A stretch of DNA of 64,000 nucleotides from JAZKFT01 sp040386335 (GTDB lineage Bacteria > Bacteroidota > Bacteroidia > Chitinophagales > Chitinophagaceae): positions 62,001 through 126,000 of the forward strand of contig JAZKFT010000023.1 in NCBI GenBank assembly GCA_040386335.1, given 5' to 3'. Both the position numbers and the translations under genes were made by a program. The first letter of the stretch is position 1; each line of letters begins with the position of its first letter. Below are positions 17,519 to 26,400 of the stretch, one piece after another. Under the pieces are notes generated by a model, which had not been told where the DNA came from, did no database searches, and was given only the letters and a program-made list of their open reading frames with translations.

Positions 17519-19237
17519 ATGTCACAAAAATTAAGGAGCCACGATTGGTTTGGCCGGAAGGACAAAGACGGAATTATTTACCGTAGCTGGATGAAGAACC
17601 AGGGTATGCCATCCGACATGTTTGACGGTCGCCCTGTCATTGGCATCTGCAACACCTTCAGTGAACTCACCCCTTGTAACGCGCATTTTAACAGCCATGC
17701 AGAAGCTGTGAAAAAAGGGGTGCTGGAAGCAGGCGGTTTCCCGGTTGAGTTCCCTATCATGAGCCTGGGGGAGACCTTGCTAAAACCTACGGCTATGTTG
17801 TTTCGCAACCTCGCAAGCATGGATGCCGAGGAATCCATCCGGGGCAATCCTATTGATGGTGTAGTGTTATTGACCGGCTGTGATAAAACAACACCGTCAA
17901 CAGTGATGGGTGCAGCCAGTGTCGGTCTGCCAACCATCGTAGTTCCCGGCGGGCCGATGCTCAATGGCAGGTATAAAGGACAGACTATAGGAAGCGGCAC
18001 GCATGTTTGGAAATTTGATGAGGATATGAAGATGGGTAAAATGACCCCGGAAGAATGTGAGTTTGCAGAAAGCTGTATGAGCCGCAGCATCGGCCATTGC
18101 ATGACGATGGGCACAGCCAGTACCATGGCCTGCATGGTGGAGTCATTGGGATTAACGCTGAGTGGGGCTTCAGCCATTCCTGCGGCAGATTCAAGGAAAA
18201 AGCAGATGGCCCAGTTAAGCGGCAGAAGAATTGTAGAGATGGTAAATGAAAATTTAACCATCGATAAGATACTCACAAAGGAGGCATTTGAAAATGCCAT
18301 CAAAGTAAATGCGGCAATTGGCGGGTCCTCTAATTTTATCATCCACTTAGCCGCAATTGCCGGAAGAATTGGTGTAGCATTAAACCTGGAAGATTTCGAT
18401 ACCATTGGCAGTAAAATTCCATTGCTCCTGAACCTGATGCCCTCCGGCAAATTCCTGATGGAAGATTTTTTCTATGCAGGAGGATTGCCTGTTATTTTGA
18501 ACGAATTAAAAAATCACCTGCATACAAACGTTGTAACGGTTACGGGGAAAAACCACCATGATAATATACAGGGAAATACAGAATGCTATAATCGTGAAGT
18601 AATTGCACCATACGACCAACCTTTGATTGCTGAAGCCGGTTGCGTTGTAGTGAAGGGAAACCTGGCATGGAACGGTGCCGTAATGAAGCCATCTGCGGCA
18701 ACGCCTGCATTGATGAAACACAAGGGCCGGGCGGTGGTTTTTGAAAGTATAGAAGATTATCATGAAAGAATTGACGATCCCTTGCTGGATATAGATGAAA
18801 ATTGTGTGATGGTATTAAAATACGTGGGCCCGGTTGGCTATCCCGGTATGCCTGAAGTAGGCAATATGGCTTTGCCAAAAAAAATATTGGACAAGGGCAT
18901 CAAGGACATGGTTCGCATTTCCGACGGTAGAATGAGCGGTACCGCCTATGGCACCGTTGTGTTGCATGTTTCCCCGGAGTCGGCCATCGGTGGTAATCTT
19001 GCATTGGTGCAGAATGGCGATATGATTGAGTTGGATGTACCACAACGCAAGTTACACCTGGACATCACGGACGAAGAACTGGAGAAAAGAAGGGCCGAAT
19101 GGCTGCGCCCGAAACCTGCTGCTGACAGGGGTTATGTAAGTCTTTATGTACAACACGTCATGGGTGCCGACAAAGGTGCAGATCTCGATTTCCTTGTGGG
19201 TAACTCGGGTTCTGCGGTAACCAGGGACTCGCATTAA
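17519..19237 (+). CDS. IlvD/Edd-family sugar-acid dehydratase (L-arabonate / D-xylonate dehydratase type)
   Basis: A 572-residue cytoplasmic iron-sulfur dehydratase. The N-terminus SHDWFGRKDKDGIIYRSW and ICNTFSELTPCN are typical of the pentonate dehydratase branch rather than biosynthetic IlvD. Three cysteines fit the [2Fe-2S] cluster ligands: Cys44 (GICNTF), Cys121 (LTGCDKTTP) and Cys194 (GHCMTMG). Ser473 in GRMSGTAYG fits the catalytic serine of the family. It would convert L-arabonate or D-xylonate to the 2-keto-3-deoxy acid. The lactonase gene follows after 11 bases, so the pair forms an oxidative, non-phosphorylative pentose route next to xylan degradation. The matching pentose dehydrogenase and later enzymes are not in the window. 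The exact substrate is inferred. Confidence 0.87.
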   Translation: MSQKLRSHDWFGRKDKDGIIYRSWMKNQGMPSDMFDGRPVIGICNTFSELTPCNAHFNSHAEAVKKGVLEAGGFPVEFPIMSLGETLLKPTAMLFRNLASMDAEESIRGNPIDGVVLLTGCDKTTPSTVMGAASVGLPTIVVPGGPMLNGRYKGQTIGSGTHVWKFDEDMKMGKMTPEECEFAESCMSRSIGHCMTMGTASTMACMVESLGLTLSGASAIPAADSRKKQMAQLSGRRIVEMVNENLTIDKILTKEAFENAIKVNAAIGGSSNFIIHLAAIAGRIGVALNLEDFDTIGSKIPLLLNLMPSGKFLMEDFFYAGGLPVILNELKNHLHTNVVTVTGKNHHDNIQGNTECYNREVIAPYDQPLIAEAGCVVVKGNLAWNGAVMKPSAATPALMKHKGRAVVFESIEDYHERIDDPLLDIDENCVMVLKYVGPVGYPGMPEVGNMALPKKILDKGIKDMVRISDGRMSGTAYGTVVLHVSPESAIGGNLALVQNGDMIELDVPQRKLHLDITDEELEKRRAEWLRPKPAADRGYVSLYVQHVMGADKGADLDFLVGNSGSAVTRDSH

Positions 19238-19248
19238 AACACGAGGAT

Positions 19249-20247
19249 ATGAAAAGAATAATTGTCATTGGTTGTATTGCAGTGGTATTTGCTTGCCAGG
19301 TGAAACAACCGGAGATGGGTGTTGGTCATATTGACCGTGCGGATCCTTCATTGGATTCGCTTATTTCACTTGACGCGAAAATTGAGGTCATTGCCGAAGG
19401 CCTTGAATGGAGCGAAGGCCCGCTTTGGGTGGAATCGCAACATATGCTGCTTTTCTCCGATGTACCAAGGGATACAATTTTCAAATGGACACCCGAAAAA
19501 GGGAAACAAGTTTACCTCACGCCTTCGGGTTACACGGATACTATAAAAAGGGGTGGCGAAATGGGATCAAACGGATTGATACTTGATAAAAACGGAGCGC
19601 TTGTGCTGTGTCAACACGGTAACCGTCAGATGGCAAAGATGGATGCACCGTTGGATCAACCGGAATCAAAATATATAACCCTCGCTGGAAAATACAACGG
19701 CAAACGTTTCAGTAGCCCCAACGATGCCGTGTACAACAGCGAAGGTGAATTGTTCTTTACCGATCCGCCGTATGGGCTGCCTTCACAAAAGGACACGGAC
19801 CCTGCGAAAGAAATACCGTTCAATGGTGTGTATAAAGTAAAGAAGGATGGGGCGGTTGTTCTGTTACTTGATAGCATTACTAAGCCAAATGGGATTGCAT
19901 TTCTGCCCGGTGAAAAGCAATTGATCATTGCCTGTTCGGACCCCGTAAAACCAAACTGGTATATCTATGATGTAAGCGGCGATTCTCTTAAAAATGGCCG
20001 CATATTCCACAGTGCAGCCAATGAAGAAAAAGGACTAAAAGGATTGCCCGATGGGCTGAAGGTTGATAAAAATGGGAATGTATTTGCAACCGGTCCCGGC
20101 GGTGTTTGGATATTCAACAGCAGCGGAAAGTTTTTGGGTAAACTGCACCTGGATGAAGCTGCATCCAACTGTGCCTTAAGTACCGATGAAAAAACACTCT
20201 TTATCACGAACGATATGTATGTTTTGAAAGTGAAAATGAGAAATTAA
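19249..20247 (+). CDS. SMP-30/gluconolactonase-family lactonase, lipoprotein
   Basis: A 332-residue six-bladed beta-propeller sugar lactonase. The N-terminus has a lipoprotein signal with lipobox VVFAC (Cys16), so it is placed in the periplasm or on a membrane rather than in the cytoplasm. Family signatures are present: the metal-ligand Glu in EGLEWSEGPLW, then LFSDVPRDTIFKW, the Asn in SSPNDAVYNS, FTDPPYGL, and the metal Asp in GLPDGLKVDKNGN. It would open aldonolactones (xylono-, arabino- or gluconolactone) to the acid used by the dehydratase just upstream. Its periplasmic location implies that sugar oxidation to the lactone also happens outside the cytoplasm. Two hairpins follow its stop codon. 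Confidence 0.87.
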   Translation: MKRIIVIGCIAVVFACQVKQPEMGVGHIDRADPSLDSLISLDAKIEVIAEGLEWSEGPLWVESQHMLLFSDVPRDTIFKWTPEKGKQVYLTPSGYTDTIKRGGEMGSNGLILDKNGALVLCQHGNRQMAKMDAPLDQPESKYITLAGKYNGKRFSSPNDAVYNSEGELFFTDPPYGLPSQKDTDPAKEIPFNGVYKVKKDGAVVLLLDSITKPNGIAFLPGEKQLIIACSDPVKPNWYIYDVSGDSLKNGRIFHSAANEEKGLKGLPDGLKVDKNGNVFATGPGGVWIFNSSGKFLGKLHLDEAASNCALSTDEKTLFITNDMYVLKVKMRN

Positions 20248-20253
20248 AAAGCT

Positions 20254-20308
20254 ATATGCTGTACGAGGCGTCTCGCCTCGTACAGCATATTATGTCGGCT
20301 GTGCCGAC
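20254..20308. terminator. Two adjacent perfect hairpins after the lactonase gene
   Basis: The first has a 17-bp perfect stem, ATATGCTGTACGAGGCG (20254-20270) and its complement (20274-20290), with a TCT loop. Four bases further on is a second perfect 6-bp stem, GTCGGC-TGT-GCCGAC (20294-20308). There is no T-run. Placed 6 bases after a stop codon, the pair probably ends or protects the mRNA, but tandem palindromes of this kind may also be dispersed genomic repeats. Confidence 0.6.
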
Positions 20309-20480
20309 CCTGCTTACCGGGAAAACATTTTCTGCAAATAATTGAACCAGGTTCAAAAAAGAAAAATGAAATCAATTGGCCGCCTTATAGCTGAATGAAA
20401 AAATGTCATTACTGGTTCTTTAGCACTATTTTTGACGCCTCATAATACTTCAGCATTGCTACCAGGCAATATTGAAAAAT
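20309..20480. other. Region upstream of ssrA
   Basis: AT-rich, no gene. It contains a 15-base odd-centred dyad TTGAACC-A-GGTTCAA at 20342-20356 and a probable promoter box at 20427-20434, listed separately. Confidence 0.4.
20427..20434 (+). promoter_or_regulatory. Possible -7 box of the ssrA promoter
   Basis: TATTTTTG matches the Bacteroidota primary-sigma -7 consensus TAnnTTTG exactly. It lies about 47 bases before the mature tmRNA 5' end, leaving a short leader that RNase P could remove. No convincing -33 TTG is visible at the usual spacing, so this is tentative. Confidence 0.35.
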
Positions 20481-20849
20481 GGGGCTGACCGGTTTTGACA
20501 GCAAAGTTCTTTGTACGTATAAGCATGCGGTGCGTTGGATAATTAGCACCTTAATCTGAATATTCAAAACTCAAATGGCAATACTACGTATGCCATGGCT
20601 GCCTAATCAGTGATTAAGTAGTCATTAGGGCCGCCGGGCAGGTTGGCCAGTAGCCAAGCCCCGCCGCCGACTCAAAAAAAATACAGGCTGCTGCAACCGA
20701 AGGCTGTGACGGTTGCTTAAGATCATACAGCTAAGTACTATGTTGGTAGGTTGAGGTCCTGCATAGTGCCGACAACTAATCATCAAATAAGCATGTAGAA
20801 GGCGTATGGCGGATTTGTTTGGACCAGGGTTCGACTCCCTGCAGCTCCA
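20481..20849 (+). ncRNA. ssrA: Transfer-messenger RNA (tmRNA)
   Basis: The 5' end GGGGCTGACC and 3' end GGTTCGACTCCCTGCAGCTCC-A form the alanyl-tRNA-like domain. The seven acceptor-stem bases GGGGCTG pair with CAGCTCC (one G-U), and the T-loop GGTTCGACTCC is present. CCA is not encoded and would be added after processing. The tag reading frame runs from 20577 to the TAA at 20604-20606 and encodes GNTTYAMAA, very similar in form to tags of other Bacteroidota such as those ending in YALAA or YAMAA. The RNA releases ribosomes stalled on broken mRNAs and marks their products for proteolysis. It is an independent gene between the two carbohydrate loci. Confidence 0.95.
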
Positions 20850-20855
20850 CGAGAT

Positions 20856-20891
20856 AAAGCGTTGAAAATCAATTGATTGCGACGCTTTTTT
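20856..20891 (+). terminator. Rho-independent terminator of ssrA
   Basis: AAAGCGT at 20856-20862 pairs with ACGCTTT at 20882-20888, followed by a run of T to 20891. It lies 6 bases after the tmRNA 3' end. Confidence 0.75.
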
Positions 20892-20969
20892 ATGTACCGA
20901 ATATTAAATAGTGTATGTGCCTTGCTGTCGGATCTGACTGGTCGTCAGTAGATGATTTTCGGATTAATT

Positions 20970-21017
20970 AAAAGGGGCATAAGCACCCTGAATGGCTTAT
21001 TTAGTGCTACCACTTTT
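20970..21017 (-). terminator. Possible terminator of the leftward lacI gene
   Basis: On the minus strand the sequence after the lacI stop codon forms an interrupted stem (AAAAG with CTTTT, GG with CC, GCAC with GTGC) and ends in CCCCTTTTAATT. The stem has an internal loop and a mismatch, so this is a weak call. Confidence 0.35.
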
Positions 21018-21026
21018 TACTGACAT

Positions 21027-22067
21027 TCAGCCTACGGGAGCCATTTTGAGAGCTGTAGATGCCCGCACGGTTAATTCCGTTGGAAGCACTATTTTCTCAT
21101 AATTCGCCACCGGCTTTTTACTCTCAATGAGTTTGATTAGCAAATCAGCAGCGATTTTCCCCATTTCAAAAGCAGGTTGCTTTACTGTGGTTAATGGCGG
21201 TGCAAATATTTCGGGAACACTAAAATTACTGAAACCGGCTACAGCTATTTGTTCGGGGATGGCAATTTTTCTTTTATAAAGGGATGCCATTGTAACAATA
21301 GTTATTCTGTCGGATGCGGTGATGATTGCACCGGGCCATGGGTCTAATTCAAGTAATTCATCAATTGATTTTTCAACTTCGTGCGGTAGCATTCCGCCAT
21401 GCACGCAATATTTTACCAAACTGGCATCAAAGGGTATATTGCTTTCTTCCAGGCCTTTCTGATAGCCACTTAACCTTTCAGATGTAATCGACTTTTCAGG
21501 GGAACTGGTAATATGCGCAATTCTTGTGTATCCATTCCTGATCAGGTGTTTGACTACTTTATAGGAACCACCTTCGTTATCTGAAACAACTTTGTAAGTA
21601 TCAAACAGGCTGCATACCCGGTCGAAAAAAACGACTGGTGTTCCGGATTCGTGTATTGCTTTTAGTTTTTCAGCATTCAATGTGGTGGACGATAGGGATA
21701 CAAGCAATCCATCAACAGCACGGGACATTAGGGTGTCAATATTTTTTGATTCCTTTTCACCAGATTCCTGGCTCTGCGTGATAATGACCTGGTAATTCTT
21801 ATCATAACCAGCAGACTCAATACCGTTTAATACTTCGGAAAAAAAATTGTTGGAAATATTTGGAACCAGTATCCCAATGCTTCTTGTCCGATTATTTCGT
21901 AAACTCTGTGCGGCAATATTGGGTATATATTTAATTTTGGCTGCATATTCATTTACCTTATGACGAGTTTCCTCACTTATGCGAAAATTGCCCTTTAAGG
22001 CACGGGAAACTGTTGAGTACGAAAGCCCCAGTGCATCGGCAATATCTTTGAGTTTAGGCGTCGGCAT
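21027..22067 (-). CDS. LacI/GalR-family transcriptional regulator (leftward)
   Basis: A 346-residue repressor. The start chosen is the ATG at 22067, which places the helix-turn-helix at the N-terminus as in the family (MPTPKLKDIADALGLSYSTV, then SRALKG and the hinge-helix region IPNIAAQSLRNNRTRSIGIL). The frame is open upstream to a TTG at 22139, but that extension would be encoded by an operator palindrome and is rejected. The periplasmic-binding-protein-like effector domain follows (about residues 60-335, with GYTRIAHITSS and the VAVAGFSNF motif), so the ligand is probably a sugar or sugar derivative. It is divergent from the second lacI and from the SusCD module that follows. The perfect palindrome 54 bases before its start suggests autoregulation. 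Confidence 0.92.
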   Translation of the reverse strand: MPTPKLKDIADALGLSYSTVSRALKGNFRISEETRHKVNEYAAKIKYIPNIAAQSLRNNRTRSIGILVPNISNNFFSEVLNGIESAGYDKNYQVIITQSQESGEKESKNIDTLMSRAVDGLLVSLSSTTLNAEKLKAIHESGTPVVFFDRVCSLFDTYKVVSDNEGGSYKVVKHLIRNGYTRIAHITSSPEKSITSERLSGYQKGLEESNIPFDASLVKYCVHGGMLPHEVEKSIDELLELDPWPGAIITASDRITIVTMASLYKRKIAIPEQIAVAGFSNFSVPEIFAPPLTTVKQPAFEMGKIAADLLIKLIESKKPVANYEKIVLPTELTVRASTALKMAPVG

Positions 22068-22120
22068 ATTATTGGTTGTCAGGATTTTTTTCAGAATGAA
22101 TCGTAAATATCTCCCTTTCC

Positions 22121-22138
22121 TGTGCAAACGTTTGCACA
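22121..22138. promoter_or_regulatory. Perfect 18-bp LacI-type operator before the leftward lacI
   Basis: TGTGCAAACGTTTGCACA is fully palindromic with a central CG, the standard LacI/PurR operator form. It ends 54 bases upstream of the ATG at 22067, where it could block or modulate the promoter of that gene. Confidence 0.75.
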
Positions 22139-22161
22139 AATAATTAAGTTCTGAGCTAATG

Positions 22162-22175
22162 CTAAATCGATTTAT
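22162..22175. promoter_or_regulatory. CTAAATCGATTTA-type operator, copy 1
   Basis: CTAAATCGATTTAT differs from the perfect palindrome at 22214-22227 only in the last base. It is spaced 52 bases from that copy, centre to centre. Confidence 0.65.
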
Positions 22176-22213
22176 TTTTATTTCTTAGCAATATTATTGG
22201 AAGCGGATTATTG

Positions 22214-22227
22214 CTAAATCGATTTAG
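22214..22227. promoter_or_regulatory. CTAAATCGATTTAG operator, copy 2 (perfect palindrome)
   Basis: A perfect 14-bp dyad with a central CG. The same sequence, with one changed end base, recurs at 46008-46021 before another SusC gene. It is a strong candidate for the binding site of one of the two LacI proteins encoded on either side. Confidence 0.75.
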
Positions 22228-22382
22228 TCAATATTTTTTCAATTTCCAGACTTTTAAAAAGAGGTGAGCTGTTTCCACGTTTAATAATGCTGTATATGAT
22301 GGTCTGTTTGTTATAGACAAAATTGCTGCCTCTTTTTTCGGTTGTCATGTTTGTTCCTTTCGCCACTTGAAAATTTGCCATT

Positions 22383-23408
22383 TTGAAAAAGAAAAAATCA
22401 ATACATGATCTTGCCAGAGAGCTTCAGATTTCTGCGACCACTATCTCTTTTGTCCTAAATGGTAAGGCTGCCGAAAAACGGATCAGCGGCGAGCTGGAAG
22501 CCCGGATACTTAGCTATATCGAGGAAGTGGGGTATAAGCCTAATCTCGTTGCCCAAAGCTTGCGTACCGGCAAAACCAAGCTGATTGCCATGTTGGTCGA
22601 GAGTATTGATGACTCCTTTTTTTCCGGTATTGCAAAAGTGATCGAAACTACCGCATACAAACTGGGATATAAAGTGTTTTTCGCAAGCACCGAGAATGAA
22701 ACTGAAAAAGCAAAGCAGTTGATACGGCTTTTCAGGGACAGGCAGGTGGACGGATTTATTATTGCCCCACCACCAGCCATCGAAAAGGAGATAACTGCGT
22801 TGCAGGATGATAACTGCCCTGTTATTTTATTTGACCGTCACCTGCCAGCCATTAAAACTACCAATGTGCTCATTGATAATTTCGACGGCGCTTATCAAGC
22901 GATAGAACACCTCCTGGTCAATGGTTTTAAAAACGTGGCTTTTATTACACTCGATTCGGAGCAGTCGCAGATGCAGGAGCGTTTGAGGGGCTATACAACA
23001 GCCATGAAGGAAGCAAAATTCACATCCAGTATACTTAAGATCACATATAACCTTCCCCAACAGGAAATTTCAGTTCATATAAAGGCGTTCCTGAAAAAGA
23101 ATAAACAGTTGGATGCTGTGCTTTTCGCTACCAACTATCTCGCATTGGGCGGGATTGATGCCATCAAAGGCCTGGAGTTAAGAATTCCCGAAAACCTTGC
23201 TGTGGTTGCATTTGACGATGATCCGGTCTTCAATCTTCTAACCCCTTCTATCACGGCAGTAGCCCAACCTGTACAGGAAATGGCACAGGAGGTAATCAGG
23301 CAGCTATTGAAGTTAATGGAATCCGAAGAACAAGTGCCAGGCAACCGCCAATCCACCATTCTGAAAACAAAATTTATTGAACGACAGTCATCAAAAAAAT
23401 CTGAGTAA
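22383..23408 (+). CDS. LacI/GalR-family transcriptional regulator (rightward, TTG start)
   Basis: A 341-residue repressor or activator. The N-terminal helix-turn-helix reads KKKKSIHDLARELQISATTI, followed by SFVLNGK and the hinge region KPNLVAQSLRTGKTKLIAML. The effector domain carries the usual GFIIAPP, PVILFDRH, NVLIDNFDGAYQAIEHL and VVAFDDDPVF segments. The codon at 22383 is TTG. A stop codon lies in frame at 22368-22370 and no ATG occurs before the helix-turn-helix, so TTG (or the ATT before it) must be the start, which implies modest expression. It precedes the SusC gene by 85 bases in the same direction and may be cotranscribed with the SusCD module. Confidence 0.9.
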   Translation: MKKKKSIHDLARELQISATTISFVLNGKAAEKRISGELEARILSYIEEVGYKPNLVAQSLRTGKTKLIAMLVESIDDSFFSGIAKVIETTAYKLGYKVFFASTENETEKAKQLIRLFRDRQVDGFIIAPPPAIEKEITALQDDNCPVILFDRHLPAIKTTNVLIDNFDGAYQAIEHLLVNGFKNVAFITLDSEQSQMQERLRGYTTAMKEAKFTSSILKITYNLPQQEISVHIKAFLKKNKQLDAVLFATNYLALGGIDAIKGLELRIPENLAVVAFDDDPVFNLLTPSITAVAQPVQEMAQEVIRQLLKLMESEEQVPGNRQSTILKTKFIERQSSKKSE

Positions 23409-23493
23409 AACAAGTCAAAAGGGCTACCAGTCATCGACGGATTATTACCGATGCAGTGTTTCCTGTTTTTTGAACAAGTAAAAACGACGCCTT

Positions 23494-26400
23494 ATGAATC
23501 AACCTGTTGCCAACCAAAAAAGAAAGCTCCTTCGTGTAGTGAGCGACCACGCAGGTCAGTTACAAGGAATACCTGTATTGGTGTTTGTAATGTCATTTCT
23601 TGCAGTGGCCTTTTTAACCCCTGTATTTGCTCAAACCAAAATCATAACAGGTATTGTGAAGAGTGAAACTGATCTTCCCCTGGCTGGGGTGACCGTGTCT
23701 GTAAAGGGATCTTCAGTAACCACCGTAACAGATGCAAATGGAAGTTATAAAATAGCAGTACCTGCAGGAAAATCTACGTTGATTTTTACCTATGTTGGCA
23801 TGCAGCCGATAGAGCAGGTAACCGGAAGCGGTAGCACGCTGAATATTACGTTTACGGCCTCCATCGCCGCCCAATCCGATGTGGTGGTTGTAGGCTATGG
23901 CACCGCTAAAAAAGCCACGCTTACCGGGTCGGTTGCTACCGTTGATTCCAAAACTTTTAAAGACAGGGGCCCGGTGGCCAGCCCGCTGGCGGCGTTACAA
24001 GGACAGGTTGCCGGAGTTACCGTTACGCGTAGTTCTTCCCAGCCCGGCAGAGAAGGCTGGAATTTCCAGGTCCGGGGCGCATCATCGGTAAACAGTACTG
24101 AGCCTTTGGTTATCGTGGATGGGATACCATATCCAAGCCTCGGTGCCTTAAATTCTTTTAACCCGGCAGATATTGAAAATATTTCATTTCTAAAAGATGC
24201 CGCCGCTGCTATTTATGGTTCCAGGGCGGCCGGTGGTGTGGTATTGGTTACTACAAAAAGAGCTAAAAAAGGGAAGGCAGTTATTGATTACAACGGTTCG
24301 GTTTCAATAAAGAAGGTTGGACTCCTGCCCGAATTGATCGATGGAAGTGGCTGGGGGCCATTGATTGATGAAGCCAGGGTAACTGATGGGTTCCTGGCAA
24401 CAGATATTTGGATAAAATATGCCCGGCTTTACCAGTATGCCCTTAAAAATGGCATACAGGTAATGACACTTGCACAGGCACAGGCAGGGCTGACAGCCAT
24501 TGGCCTTGACCCGGCGGGCTTTTTTACGGATGTAAAAGATTTTCCATTTTTTCCGGGCACCGAACAAAGCGTTTTGTGGGGAAATGCGGTTTCATCCGAA
24601 CACCAATTGAGTATTTCAGGAAGGGGGGAGAACTCTGGCTACCGCATATCCATGGGATACCTGGATGATGGCAGCCTGCTGCAGCCGGGTAACAACAGCA
24701 ATAAACGCTATAATCTCCGCCTTACACATGATTATGCTTTTTCATCTAATCTAAAACTGGAAAGTAATATTTCACTTGAAAAGAATGATATCGTACAGCC
24801 TTACAGACTGGGTGATATTCTGAACAACGGCAACCAACCTGGTAAACCCTTAAGCGGCCTGGGTGCTACCGGTAAGCCCTATATCTGGGGCTCAGGTATC
24901 GGTAATGCAAGTGTAAACGCCATAGCCGATTTTGGTGGCGAAAACAAGGAAAACAATACCAGGCTGAATACGAGTTTTAACCTGACTTATAAACTCAGTA
25001 AAAACCTGCAATTAGTCGGAGCCGCGGGATACAATATGTTGAATACAGACTACAAGTCGCTTGAAAAAATTATCACCTGGTACGATTATGCCGGCACCAC
25101 CAATATATCCAATATTCCCGCCAGAAGTTCGTACCAGAGAGGTAATAAAAAAGAAACCAACTATGCGCTTAACGGCTATGTAGATTATGTTACCAGCATT
25201 AATGGCGGTCACGATCTTAAACTGATGGCAGGTGGCCAGTATGAACGTTTTGAATACAACCGTTTTATCGCGAAAACATTGGATGTGCCCAATGGTGTTC
25301 CTCCTTCTCTAAGCCTTAGCACCGGCGATCCCACCACAAAGACGGTAGCTGAAGCGCAATACCATACTGCATTGGCGGGTTATTTTGGTCGTCTGAACTA
25401 TGCTTTTAAAAACAAATACCTGTTTGAAGCCAATGCACGGTATGATGGTTCCTCCAAATTTATTGCAGACAGTCGCTGGAAGTTCTTTTACGGCTTTCTT
25501 GGCGCCTGGCGCATTTCGGAGGAAAACTTCATGAGCAATGTAAAATTTATCGGCGACCTGAAACTCAGGGCCTCCTGGGGTGCAAGTGGAAATCAAAGTG
25601 GTATCGGAAATTATGATTATATCCAATTCCTAAACCTTGCATTCTCTACCGGGCAAACAGCCAGCGGATTTCCAATCCTTGGAACAAGTCCTGTGGTAAG
25701 AATATCGCCAACTGGTACACTGGTGGCTTTAGACAGGACCTGGGAGAAAATTGAAACCTCCAATCTTGGTCTCGATTTCTCGGTACTAAATCGCCGCCTT
25801 GCGGGAAGTATTGACTATTACATCAAAAGAAATAACAACATGTTGCTTAACCGCACATTTCCTGCTGTGTTGGGAGCCAGTGCACCACAGGGTAACAATG
25901 GTAAATTAAAAACATGGGGTTGGGATTTGTCATTAAATTGGAACGATAAAATTGGAGAAATAACATACCATATTGGTGGTAATATTTCCGACAATCTAAA
26001 TAAACTCATTGATTTTGGTGGACAAACCATTATCAGCAGTGCCAACCGCGGCTATAACGCTGCTGTGCAAGGCTACCCGATTGGTTCTTATTTTGGTTTG
26101 GTATATGCCGGAAGGATACAAAGCGATAAGCAACTCAGTGATTACCGGAGTTTTATTACCGGTAACAATATCGGCCTGCCGTCCGGCGCCACCACAGCGC
26201 AGGCTAATGCACGCCTGGCTTTGGGAGACAATATGTTTAAAGACCTTAATGGGGACGGCAAACTAACTTACCCTGAAGATGCCGTACTGCTGGGAAGAGA
26301 TGATCCACGTTATACATATTCTTTCAATGGAGGTGCAGGATATAAAGGATTTGATTTCGGATTTATTTTTCAGGGTGTAGGCAAGCGTACGATTATCCGT

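Larger units (their letters stand above)
22068..22382. other. Divergent regulatory region between two lacI genes
   Basis: About 315 bases that hold three operator palindromes (22121-22138, 22162-22175, 22214-22227) and a 9-bp inverted repeat TTAGCAATA / TATTGCTAA (22185-22193 and 22209-22217) that overlaps the last of them. The centres of the two CTAAATCGATTT sites are 52 bases apart, close to five helical turns, so both face the same side of the DNA. The promoters of both genes must be here. Confidence 0.7.

Noticed and set aside
17578..18450. 290-codon open frame on the minus strand within the dehydratase gene
   Set aside because: It is a mirror frame of the clearly coding plus strand, with no recognisable protein features.
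22068..22139. N-terminal extension of the leftward lacI to a TTG at 22139
   Set aside because: The added residues are encoded by an operator palindrome and an AT-rich leader, and LacI proteins begin at the helix-turn-helix.
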